Assembly: GCF_947495715.1 (NCBI RefSeq)
Contig: NZ_CANLZU010000009.1
Coordinates: 1-64,000 of the forward strand
Length of the DNA: 64,000 bases
Reading direction: 5' to 3'
DNA from: an uncultured Oceanisphaera sp.
GTDB taxonomy: Bacteria > Pseudomonadota > Gammaproteobacteria > Enterobacterales > Aeromonadaceae
The notes beneath the pieces are model-generated. The model was given only the letters and a program-made list of their open reading frames with translations, did not search any database and was not told the origin of the DNA. Below, in pieces: positions 57,355 through 64,000 of this stretch. A program made the translations under genes and the position numbers. Each line of letters begins with the position of its first letter. The stretch's first letter is position 1.

Positions 57355-58293
57355 ATGATGACGACAGACGTTAATCCGAGCCGCTGGGCCCGCTTCAGGC
57401 AGTCGGACTTTTTGTATCACTTTCGGCGTGACAGAGTGGCCATGTTCAGCTTTGCGGTGTTTGTGGCCCTGCTGGCTGCCGCCTTGCTGTCGCCGATTAT
57501 CGCGCCGCACAATCCTTACGATCTGGCGACCATCGACATTCTGGACTCGGAGCTGCCGCCGAGCTGGCTGGACATGGGCGACGAGCGTTTTCTGCTCGGT
57601 ACCGATGTGCAGGGGCGGGATATTCTGAGCACCATGCTCTATGGCTCGCGGGTGTCCTTGATCATCGGCCTGGGCGCGGTGGCGCTGCAGCTGGTGATTG
57701 GCATAGTAGTAGGCCTGTCGGCCGGTTACTTCGGAGGCCGTATCGACAATTTCCTGATGCGGATAGCCGATGTGCAGCTGTCGTTCTCGACCATGATGGT
57801 AGCCATTATCGTATCGGCGGTGTTTCAGGCCACTCTGGGCGCGGACTTTTATGCCGAGTATGCGGTGCTGATGCTGGTGGTGATTATCGGCCTGGCCGAA
57901 TGGCCCCAGTATGCGCGCACCATTCGTGCCACCGTACTGGCGGAAAAGAAAAAGGAATACGTGGAGGCGGCGCAGGTGATGGGCTTCAAGTCGATGCGCA
58001 TCATGTTTCGCCACATACTGCCCAACTGCCTGTCGCCGATACTGGTGATATCCACGGTGCAGGTGGCCAACGCCATCATGAGTGAGGCGGCGCTGTCGTT
58101 TCTGGGCCTGGGCATGCCGGTAGACAAACCCTCGTTGGGCTCCTTGATCAGCATGGGCTTCAGCTACATTTTCTCCGGCTCCTGGTGGATTACCGCCTTT
58201 CCCGGTATCTATCTGGTGATACTGGTGCTGGTGATCAACCTGCTCGGCGACTGGCTGCGGGATGTGTTCAACCCCAAGATTTACAAAGGGTAA
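57355..58293 (+). CDS. Peptide ABC transporter permease, DppC type
   Basis: This 312-residue permease has the EAA motif EYVEAAQVMGFKSMRIMFRHILPNCLSPI (about 200-228) and the typical SEAALSFLGLGMPVDKPSLGSLI (about 241-263). Two adjacent ATG codons (57355 and 57358) can start it. It completes the importer. Its TAA stop codon (58291-58293) is exactly the left target duplication of MITE copy C, so the element begins on the next base. Confidence 0.93.
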   Translation: MMTTDVNPSRWARFRQSDFLYHFRRDRVAMFSFAVFVALLAAALLSPIIAPHNPYDLATIDILDSELPPSWLDMGDERFLLGTDVQGRDILSTMLYGSRVSLIIGLGAVALQLVIGIVVGLSAGYFGGRIDNFLMRIADVQLSFSTMMVAIIVSAVFQATLGADFYAEYAVLMLVVIIGLAEWPQYARTIRATVLAEKKKEYVEAAQVMGFKSMRIMFRHILPNCLSPILVISTVQVANAIMSEAALSFLGLGMPVDKPSLGSLISMGFSYIFSGSWWITAFPGIYLVILVLVINLLGDWLRDVFNPKIYKG

Positions 58294-58652
58294 TACCAAT
58301 TTGAATAAAGATCTGATCATTTTTAAACCCGAGCTCAGAGGCAACACAGCCGCCTCCCACGACACGCCATAAACTCATCCCTGAGGGCTCGGGAAATGCC
58401 GTCCATGGCATTTCACGGTCGTGGCAGTCGATCTCTGTTGCCTCTTCTCGAGCACCGAGTTGTCTGCAGGCGGCGCCAACAGGCAACTCCTTGGCATCAG
58501 GGAGGATAAAGGGATCTGCTCCGCCGACCCTCTGCGCCAAGGATGGCGCGGCGGAGCCTACATGGAGGTATTCACGGCGTGTCGGCGGAGCGGGCCATTT
58601 GTCCGACCTTTGCAGAGCAACCAAATAGATCAATTATTTAATCCCTTTGGTA
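58294..58652 (+). mobile_element. MITE-like element, copy C (359 bp)
   Basis: TACCAA...TTGGTA termini are flanked by TAA on both sides (58291-58293 and 58653-58655). The length equals copy A. Internal pairs include AGAGGCAACA (58337-58346) with TGTTGCCTCT (58436-58445), which encloses AAATGCC/GGCATTT (58394-58400 and 58407-58413). A second GC-rich hairpin at about 58514-58557 has GCTCCGCCG/CGGCGGAGC arms. It has no coding potential. It is inserted on the stop codon of the upstream permease gene. Confidence 0.88.
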
Positions 58653-58783
58653 TAACTGGCAAGCGACGAGCCGACAAGACGCCATGGTGTGAACCATGGA
58701 GTTTTTGTTGACGGCTATAGGCATCCGCAGGGTGGGGGCGATATGATCGATACCTTGTCCTCATTCCAAGACGGAGCCCCCCC

Positions 58784-60136
58784 TTGCTCGCCACCCTGTA
58801 TTCGCTTTTACCTCTGGATTCGCGCCGTCGGCTGGCGGGAATACTGATCATGACGTCAATGGCACTGGTGGCGGTGGGCCTGCTGGGCGTGCCGGTATCA
58901 CCCCTCTGGGCCGGGGCTGGCTACTGGTGTGCCGCGGCGATGTTGTGGCCGGGGCTGGCACGGCGCAATCGTATTCAGGCGTTGTTGCTGCTGCTGGTGG
59001 GGGCCGGCTGTCTGGTGTTGAGTCGGCGGCTGGGCGCCGAAGTGGATATCGAGCGCATCGTGGCCGGCAACAGCGGTCTGCTGTCCATGCTGGTGGCGGT
59101 GAGCTTTCTCGGGCTGGTGAGCCGACCGGGTGGTGAAGACGAGACGGGCTGGCCCCGAGGGCGGCGGGCGGTGGCCTCGACCCTGGGCGCGGTGCATCTG
59201 TTTGGCTCCGTGATTAACCTGTCGTCGGTGTTTATCATCGGCGACCGGCTGTCGCGGTCAGGCAGTGTCAGCCGGGAGCAGGCCATAGTGCTGATTCGCG
59301 GTTTTACCGCCGCCGCCTTCTGGTCACCCTTTTTTGCCGCCATGGCGGTGGCATTGAGCGTGGCGCCCCAGGCGAAGCTGGCCTCGCTCTGGCTGGTCAG
59401 CATGCCGCTGGCATTGTCGGGGCTGGCACTGACCTGGTGGCAGTTGAGTCGTCAGCATGGCGGGGAAGAGGGTGGGGAAGAGGCGGCGGCGAGCGAGTTT
59501 ACCGGCTATCCCCTGCATCTGTCCGGTTTGGTGTTGCCGGGGCTGCTGGCGGTTGCGGTGCTGCTGTTGCACCAGCTGTGGCCGGCGCTGTCTATTCTGG
59601 CGGTGATTACCCTGCTGGCACCCTTGCTCAGCCTGCTGATCCTGATGGCGGCAAGACGCTCGCCGCTGGCGGGACTGGGGCAACTGGTGAATGGCCACCT
59701 GCCGCAAATGGGCAACGAGCTGGCGCTGTTTCTCGCGGCCGGAGTGCTGGCTTACGGACTGGACAGCCTGCTGTCGAGTTGGGGCGGGCGCCTGCCGCTG
59801 AGTGGCTTTGGTGCTGCCGAGGCCAGCCTGACCTATCTGGCGATTGTGTTGTTGTCCTTGCTTGGTATTCATCCCATCATCTGTATCGCGCTGGCGGGCT
59901 CGGTGCTGGCACCGCTTGCGCCTGATCATACCCTGCTGGCGCTGGTGTTTTTGTCGTCCTGGGCGGTGGGTACCTCCACCGGCCCCTTGTCCGGCATCAA
60001 CCTGGCCTTTCAGGGGCGCTACGGAATCGACTCCTTTCGTATCATGCGCTGGAACCTGAGTTATCTGGGCATGATGTCGGTGCTGGTGGTGCTGGCCATC
60101 TGGGTGCTGGCCGCCTCGCTCGGCGTGAATCAATAA
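58784..60136 (+). CDS. Multispanning inner-membrane protein, unknown substrate
   Basis: This is a 450-residue protein with about 12 hydrophobic segments and a short hydrophilic Glu-rich loop (HGGEEGGEEAAASE, about 225-238) in the middle, an arrangement seen in many secondary transporters. GIHPIICIALAGSVLAPLAPDHTLLALVFLSSWAVGTSTGPLSGINLAFQGRYG near the C-terminus resembles ion- or dicarboxylate-carrier folds, but I cannot name a family. The TTG start at 58784 is backed by GGAG with 7-nt spacing. A later ATG (58850) would cut into the first helix. It stands alone after MITE copy C. Confidence 0.7.
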   Translation: MLATLYSLLPLDSRRRLAGILIMTSMALVAVGLLGVPVSPLWAGAGYWCAAAMLWPGLARRNRIQALLLLLVGAGCLVLSRRLGAEVDIERIVAGNSGLLSMLVAVSFLGLVSRPGGEDETGWPRGRRAVASTLGAVHLFGSVINLSSVFIIGDRLSRSGSVSREQAIVLIRGFTAAAFWSPFFAAMAVALSVAPQAKLASLWLVSMPLALSGLALTWWQLSRQHGGEEGGEEAAASEFTGYPLHLSGLVLPGLLAVAVLLLHQLWPALSILAVITLLAPLLSLLILMAARRSPLAGLGQLVNGHLPQMGNELALFLAAGVLAYGLDSLLSSWGGRLPLSGFGAAEASLTYLAIVLLSLLGIHPIICIALAGSVLAPLAPDHTLLALVFLSSWAVGTSTGPLSGINLAFQGRYGIDSFRIMRWNLSYLGMMSVLVVLAIWVLAASLGVNQ

Positions 60137-60207
60137 TGGCTCTGGTGTAACATTCAGGCATTGGAATCGATGGCGCCATCTGCCGGTGCCTGTTGCAGGA
60201 GAAACCC

Positions 60208-60303
60208 GTGAAATTCATCTGGCTCAAGGTGTTACTGACCGCATTGATCTTTGCCGGCCTGTTTGGCTGGGTCTACTACAAGGTCGCCAGTGGAAGCATG
60301 TAA
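60208..60303 (+). CDS. 31-residue single-span membrane peptide
   Basis: A GTG start at 60208 is preceded by AGGAGA with 5-nt spacing. The product is MKFIWLKVLLTALIFAGLFG followed by WVYYKVASGSM: one hydrophobic helix, positive N-terminal flank and short polar tail. This is the form of known bacterial small membrane proteins. It lies 71 nt after the membrane-protein gene, on the same strand. No function can be assigned. Confidence 0.55.
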   Translation: MKFIWLKVLLTALIFAGLFGWVYYKVASGSM

Positions 60304-60449
60304 TATACATTGCATGCGACGCTGTCGCTTCAAGGGGAGCTGTGTGCACCAAGTGGCCGTAACTGCCGAGTATCGGATTAGAGGTGATACGTGTTGTCAA
60401 TGAAGATTCGATTTGTGCAAAAAGTGTTCTGCTTTATTGCCGCGGCCAT

Positions 60450-60478
60450 TTGCGCCCGACAAGGTTCTACTGCATAAT
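60450..60478 (+). promoter_or_regulatory. Sigma-70-type promoter for the EF-G paralogue gene
   Basis: TTGCGC, 17 nt, CATAAT. It lies about 85 nt upstream of the EF-G ATG. Confidence 0.55.
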
Positions 60479-60563
60479 ACGCGCCTAAAAAACCTGATGT
60501 GCGGTGTGTCGGTACTCTTCACATGCTCCGTCTACTTCTTTAATCAACCATAAAAGTTGCATC

Positions 60564-62657
60564 ATGTCCGAATTATCCAAATACAGAAACATCGGTATCT
60601 TCGCTCACGTTGACGCGGGCAAAACCACGACCACCGAGCGTATCCTCAAGCTGACCGGTAAAATCCACAAGTCGGGCGAGACTCACGATGGTGAATCTAC
60701 TACCGACTTCATGGAGCAGGAAGCCGAGCGCGGTATTACCATCCAGTCTGCAGCCGTAAGCTGTTTCTGGAAAGACCACCGCTTCAACGTTATCGACACC
60801 CCTGGACACGTTGACTTCACCGTTGAAGTTTACCGTTCCCTGAAAGTGCTGGATGGCGGTATCGGTGTATTCTGTGGTTCAGGCGGTGTTGAGCCCCAGT
60901 CAGAAACCAACTGGCGCTATGCGAACGATTCCGAAGTTGCGCGTATCATCTTCGTTAACAAGCTGGACCGTATCGGTGCCGACTTCCTGCGCGTTGTTCA
61001 GCAGACCCGTGACGTACTGGCGGCCAACCCCATCGTGATGGTGCTGCCGATCGGTCGTGAAGACGAGTTCAAGGGCGTTGTTGACCTGCTGACCCGTAAA
61101 GCATACGTCTGGGACGAGTCTGGCCTGCCAGAAAACTTTACCGTCGAAGACGTGCCGGCCGACATGGTTGATCAGGTAGAAGAATACCGCGAAATGCTGG
61201 TAGAAAGCGCCGTTGAGCAAGACGACGACCTGATGGAATCCTACATGGAAGGTGTTGAACCTTCTATCGAAGACATCAAGCGTTGTATCCGTACTGGTAC
61301 TCGTAACCTGGCCCTGTTCCCGACCTACTGTGGTTCTGCCTTCAAGAACAAGGGCATGCAGCTGGTACTGGACGCCGTTGTTGACTACCTGCCGAACCCG
61401 GTTGAAGTTGAGCCCCAGCCGCTGACCGACGAAGAAGGTAACGAAACCGGCGAGCACGCCATCGTTGATGCCGATCTGCCGCTGAAAGCACTGGCATTCA
61501 AGATCATGGATGACCGTTTCGGTGCCCTGACCTTCGTTCGTATCTATGCGGGCCGTCTGAAGAAGGGTGACACCATCCTCAACAGCGCTACCGGCAAAAC
61601 CGAACGTGTTGGCCGCATGGTTGAAATGCACGCCGACGAACGTAACGAGCTGGAATCGGCACAAGCCGGTGACATCATCGCCATCATCGGCATGAAGAAC
61701 GTACAGACCGGCCACACCCTGTGTGACGTCAAGCACCCCTGTACTCTGGAAGCCATGGTGTTCCCCGAGCCGGTTATCTCTATCGCCGTTGCGCCGAAAG
61801 ACAAGAACGGTTCCGAGAAGATGGGCGTGGCTATCGGCAAGATGATCGCCGAAGATCCGTCTTTCCGCGTAGAAACCGATGAAGATTCCGGTGAAACCAT
61901 CCTGAAAGGCATGGGCGAACTGCACCTGGACATCAAGGTCGACATTCTGAAGCGTACCTACGGTGTTGAACTGATCGTGGGTGAGCCGCAGGTTGCTTAC
62001 CGCGAAACCATCACCGCCGAAGTGGAAGACAGCTACACCCACAAGAAGCAGTCTGGTGGTTCCGGTCAGTACGGTAAGATCGACTACATCATCCGTCCGG
62101 GTGAAGCCAACACCGGCTTCGTGTTCAAATCATCCGTTGTGGGTGGTAACGTACCGAAAGAATTCTGGCCTGCAGTTCAGAAAGGTTTCGGCAGCATGAT
62201 GGACACCGGTACCATTGCCGGCTTCCCGGTACTGGACGTTGAATTCGAACTGATCGACGGTGCTTTCCACGCCGTTGACTCCTCGGCCATCGCGTTTGAA
62301 ATCGCTGCTAAAGGCGCTTTCCGTCAGTCCATTGCCAAAGCCAAGCCGCAGCTGCTTGAGCCGATCATGAAGGTTGACGTGTTCAGCCCGGAAGACAACG
62401 TAGGTGATGTTATCGGTGACCTTAACCGTCGTCGTGGCATGATCAAGGATCAGATGGCTGGCGTTACCGGTGTTCGTATCAAGGCCGACGTACCCCTGTC
62501 CGAAATGTTCGGTTACATCGGTTCACTGCGTACCATGTCTTCCGGTCGTGGTCAGTTCTCCATGGAGTTCTCCCACTACGCGGCTTGTCCGGCCAACGTA
62601 TCCGAAAAAGTTATTGCTCAGGTTAAAGAACGTAAAGCTGCTGAAGCCAAGAAGTAA
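60564..62657 (+). CDS. fusA: Elongation factor G, second paralogue type
   Basis: This is a 697-residue translational GTPase with all five EF-G domains: G1 AHVDAGKTT (14-22), G2 region [15 protein letters not shown]3 DTPGHVDF, G4 NKLD, and the domain IV-V part through [20 protein letters not shown]. It differs from the str-operon EF-G in places such as [22 protein letters not shown] and lacks neighbouring rpsL, rpsG and tuf, so it fits the fusA2 class of vibrios and pseudomonads. ATG 60564 is the family start. No strong ribosome-binding site precedes it. Codon use is biased to CGT and GTT/GTA, suggesting high expression. Confidence 0.95.
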   Translation: MSELSKYRNIGIFAHVDAGKTTTTERILKLTGKIHKSGETHDGESTTDFMEQEAERGITIQSAAVSCFWKDHRFNVIDTPGHVDFTVEVYRSLKVLDGGIGVFCGSGGVEPQSETNWRYANDSEVARIIFVNKLDRIGADFLRVVQQTRDVLAANPIVMVLPIGREDEFKGVVDLLTRKAYVWDESGLPENFTVEDVPADMVDQVEEYREMLVESAVEQDDDLMESYMEGVEPSIEDIKRCIRTGTRNLALFPTYCGSAFKNKGMQLVLDAVVDYLPNPVEVEPQPLTDEEGNETGEHAIVDADLPLKALAFKIMDDRFGALTFVRIYAGRLKKGDTILNSATGKTERVGRMVEMHADERNELESAQAGDIIAIIGMKNVQTGHTLCDVKHPCTLEAMVFPEPVISIAVAPKDKNGSEKMGVAIGKMIAEDPSFRVETDEDSGETILKGMGELHLDIKVDILKRTYGVELIVGEPQVAYRETITAEVEDSYTHKKQSGGSGQYGKIDYIIRPGEANTGFVFKSSVVGGNVPKEFWPAVQKGFGSMMDTGTIAGFPVLDVEFELIDGAFHAVDSSAIAFEIAAKGAFRQSIAKAKPQLLEPIMKVDVFSPEDNVGDVIGDLNRRRGMIKDQMAGVTGVRIKADVPLSEMFGYIGSLRTMSSGRGQFSMEFSHYAACPANVSEKVIAQVKERKAAEAKK

Positions 62658-62686
62658 TTCTGCTTTAAAGACGCTGGTTCTTTGAC

Positions 62687-62716
62687 AAAAACCGCTGCCT
62701 CGGCAGCGGTTTTTTT
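62687..62716 (+). terminator. Terminator after the EF-G paralogue gene
   Basis: An ACCGCTGCC/GGCAGCGGT stem with a TC loop, flanked by A and T runs, lies 34 nt past the stop. Confidence 0.93.
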
Positions 62717-62749
62717 ATGCCTGAAATAAACGGTGAGGATGGAAAGAGT

Positions 62750-63265
62750 ATGAAACAGTTTGTTTTGGGGGGAGCACGCTCGGGCAAGAGCAGCCTGGCA
62801 GAAATACTCTGCGCCGATTGTGGTGACAAGGTGGCCTATATCGCGACCGCCAACAAAGCCTGGAATGATGCCGAAATGGAGGCGCGTATTACCCGGCATC
62901 GGCAACAAAGGTCCGGACACTGGCACACCATTGAAGCCCCGGTTGCACTGGCCGAGGCGCTGGCTGAACTGCAGGATTATGATGCGGTGATGATCGACTG
63001 CCTCACCCTATGGCTGAGCAACTGCCTGCATCAGGACTGCTGGCCACAACAGCGGCAGGATTTTTTAAACGCGCTGGAAAATTTCAACGGCGAACTGGTG
63101 ATAGTAAGCAATGAAGTCGGTATGGGCATAGTACCGCTGGGGGAGCTGTCACGCCGCTTTGTTGATGAAAGCGGTTTCCTGCATCAGGCGGTAGCCGCCC
63201 GCTGCCAGCGAGTTATTTTTACCGCAGCAGGCTTGCCACTGGTCATGAAAGGCCCCGGTTTATAA
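62750..63265 (+). CDS. cobU: Adenosylcobinamide kinase / adenosylcobinamide-phosphate guanylyltransferase
   Basis: This 171-residue enzyme of cobalamin nucleotide-loop assembly and cobinamide salvage has the P-loop FVLGGARSGKSSLAE (4-18), AYIATANKAWNDAEMEARITRHRQQRSGHW with the guanylylated His, IDCLTLWLSNCL and VSNEVGMGIVPLGELSRRFVDESG. GGAAAGAG before ATG 62750 sets the start. No other cobalamin gene or B12 riboswitch lies in the window. Confidence 0.95.
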   Translation: MKQFVLGGARSGKSSLAEILCADCGDKVAYIATANKAWNDAEMEARITRHRQQRSGHWHTIEAPVALAEALAELQDYDAVMIDCLTLWLSNCLHQDCWPQQRQDFLNALENFNGELVIVSNEVGMGIVPLGELSRRFVDESGFLHQAVAARCQRVIFTAAGLPLVMKGPGL

Positions 63266-63296
63266 ACCCGGTCTATAAACAAGGCATGAAGCCCTT

Positions 63297-63329
63297 GCTC
63301 GTCGCTCCCGCGAAGGCGGGAGTCCATGC
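63297..63329. repeat. REP-like hairpin
   Basis: CTCCCGC-GAAG-GCGGGAG, flanked by CGTCG and TCCATG, is the common proteobacterial intergenic palindrome type. A degenerate relative sits at 31283-31301 and a half copy at 6408-6418. Confidence 0.6.
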
Positions 63330-63481
63330 AGCACAAACAACACCGGTTTTGTAGTGGCAGGGTGCGGCGGCCTGTAATGATTATTCCAGATCACACCCAG
63401 CCTACCTATGGCATTCATTAGCGTAGCGTTATGGGCCAATACAATACCCTCCACTCATGTGACCTAAAGGACCCCAACTCA

Positions 63482-64000
63482 ATGTCCACCTTCCTCTCCG
63501 GCTTTGCCCTCAGCTTTTCTCTGATCCTGGCCATTGGCTCTCAGAATGCCTTTGTGCTGAAACAGGGTATTAAACGTCACCATGTGTTTGTGGTGTGCGC
63601 GGTCTGTGCGCTGTCCGATGCGTTACTGATCTCCCTTGGGGTGGCAGGCTTTGGTGCCATTATCAAGCAGTTTCCGGCCATTGAGACCCTTGCCCGTTAC
63701 GGCGGTGCTGCCTTTCTGGCAGTGTATGCCTTGCTCAGCTTTAAATCTGCGTTCGGGACCACTCATGCCATGACTGCAGCGGGGGACTCGCAGCAATCCA
63801 TTCTTAAAACCGTGGCCATGTGTCTGGCCTTTACCTGGCTTAACCCCCATGTCTATCTGGATACGGTGGTACTGTTGGGCTCCATTTCCACCCAGTATCA
63901 GCCGGCGCAGGCTGTGTTTGCTCTTGGGGCCATCTGTGCCTCGCTGGTGTTTTTCTTTAGTCTGGGGTACGGCGCCCGGCTGTTGGCACCGGTGTTTCAG
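63482..64000 (+). CDS. LysE/ArgO-family amino-acid exporter (3' end outside window)
   Basis: The first 173 residues are seen. LAIGSQNAFVLKQGIKRHHVFVVCAVCALSDALLISLGVAGFG (about 17-59) is the LysE/ArgO signature, with AFTWLNPHVYLDTVVLLGS (about 117-135) as the second one. Members export lysine or arginine. AAGGA at 63466 supports the ATG. The frame is open to the window end, and about 30 residues are likely missing. Confidence 0.92.
   Translation, partial: MSTFLSGFALSFSLILAIGSQNAFVLKQGIKRHHVFVVCAVCALSDALLISLGVAGFGAIIKQFPAIETLARYGGAAFLAVYALLSFKSAFGTTHAMTAAGDSQQSILKTVAMCLAFTWLNPHVYLDTVVLLGSISTQYQPAQAVFALGAICASLVFFFSLGYGARLLAPVFQ

Noticed and set aside
60900-62042. 380-aa open frame antisense to EF-G
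   Set aside because: The plus-strand EF-G is unmistakable; the antisense frame results from its codon bias.

Overview
The window is a GC-rich (roughly 60 %) gammaproteobacterial chromosome segment made mostly of housekeeping genes. Gene content and order (ackA-pta next to yfbV, frdABCD, aroQ-accB-accC...yhdT-panF-prmA-dusB-fis, nrdR-ribD-ribE-ribB(A/X)...ribH-nusB-thiL-pgpA) point to Aeromonadales, probably an Oceanimonas/Zobellella/Oceanisphaera-like marine member of Aeromonadaceae. That placement is an inference from gene content and composition, not from a database search. No prophage, plasmid region, CRISPR array or transposase gene is visible.

Layout. 1-10 kb: 3' part of a tRNA-Ala(GGC), a Tag-family glycosylase, tesA divergent from the ybbA-ybbP ABC exporter with overlapping start codons, yfcH, tpx, and the acetate operon ackA-pta divergent from yfbV. 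10-20 kb: fumarate reductase frdABCD behind an FNR-like box, a D-Ala-D-Ala dipeptidase, an alanine/glycine:cation symporter behind a CRP-like box, gabD, and unknown lipoproteins including a truncated OpuAC-like one. 20-31 kb: purT, two small unknown membrane or lipid-anchored genes, then the conserved block fis-dusB-prmA-panF-yhdT-(RidA family)-accC-accB-aroQ on the minus strand. 31-37 kb: acs, then a minus-strand operon torD-like / DUF2956 / amidoligase / class-I glutamine amidotransferase / yqaA. 37-52.5 kb: glyA, and the nrdR-rib-nusB-thiL-pgpA block, split after ribBX by about 8.4 kb that carries a MITE-like repeat, a complete siaABCD phosphosignalling and c-di-GMP operon, hutD, a carboxylesterase, a HopJ-family gene, a YedI-family gene and an EamA permease. 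52.5-64 kb: an oligopeptide-type ABC importer in unusual gene order, a multispanning membrane protein, a 31-aa membrane peptide, an EF-G paralogue, cobU and the start of a LysE-type exporter.

The most interesting non-coding signal is a family of non-coding MITE-like elements: two 359-bp copies, one 493-bp copy, one decayed copy, and one bare end-to-end junction. They have TACCAA/TTGGTA termini, 3-bp TAA target duplications and strong internal hairpins. Two of the three intact copies sit exactly on the TAA stop codon of the upstream gene. A second repeat type, a four-run G tract followed by a complementary C-rich tract, follows glyA and the peptide-binding protein gene. The best candidate for an under-described protein system is the amidoligase/glutamine amidotransferase pair at 34-35.6 kb.
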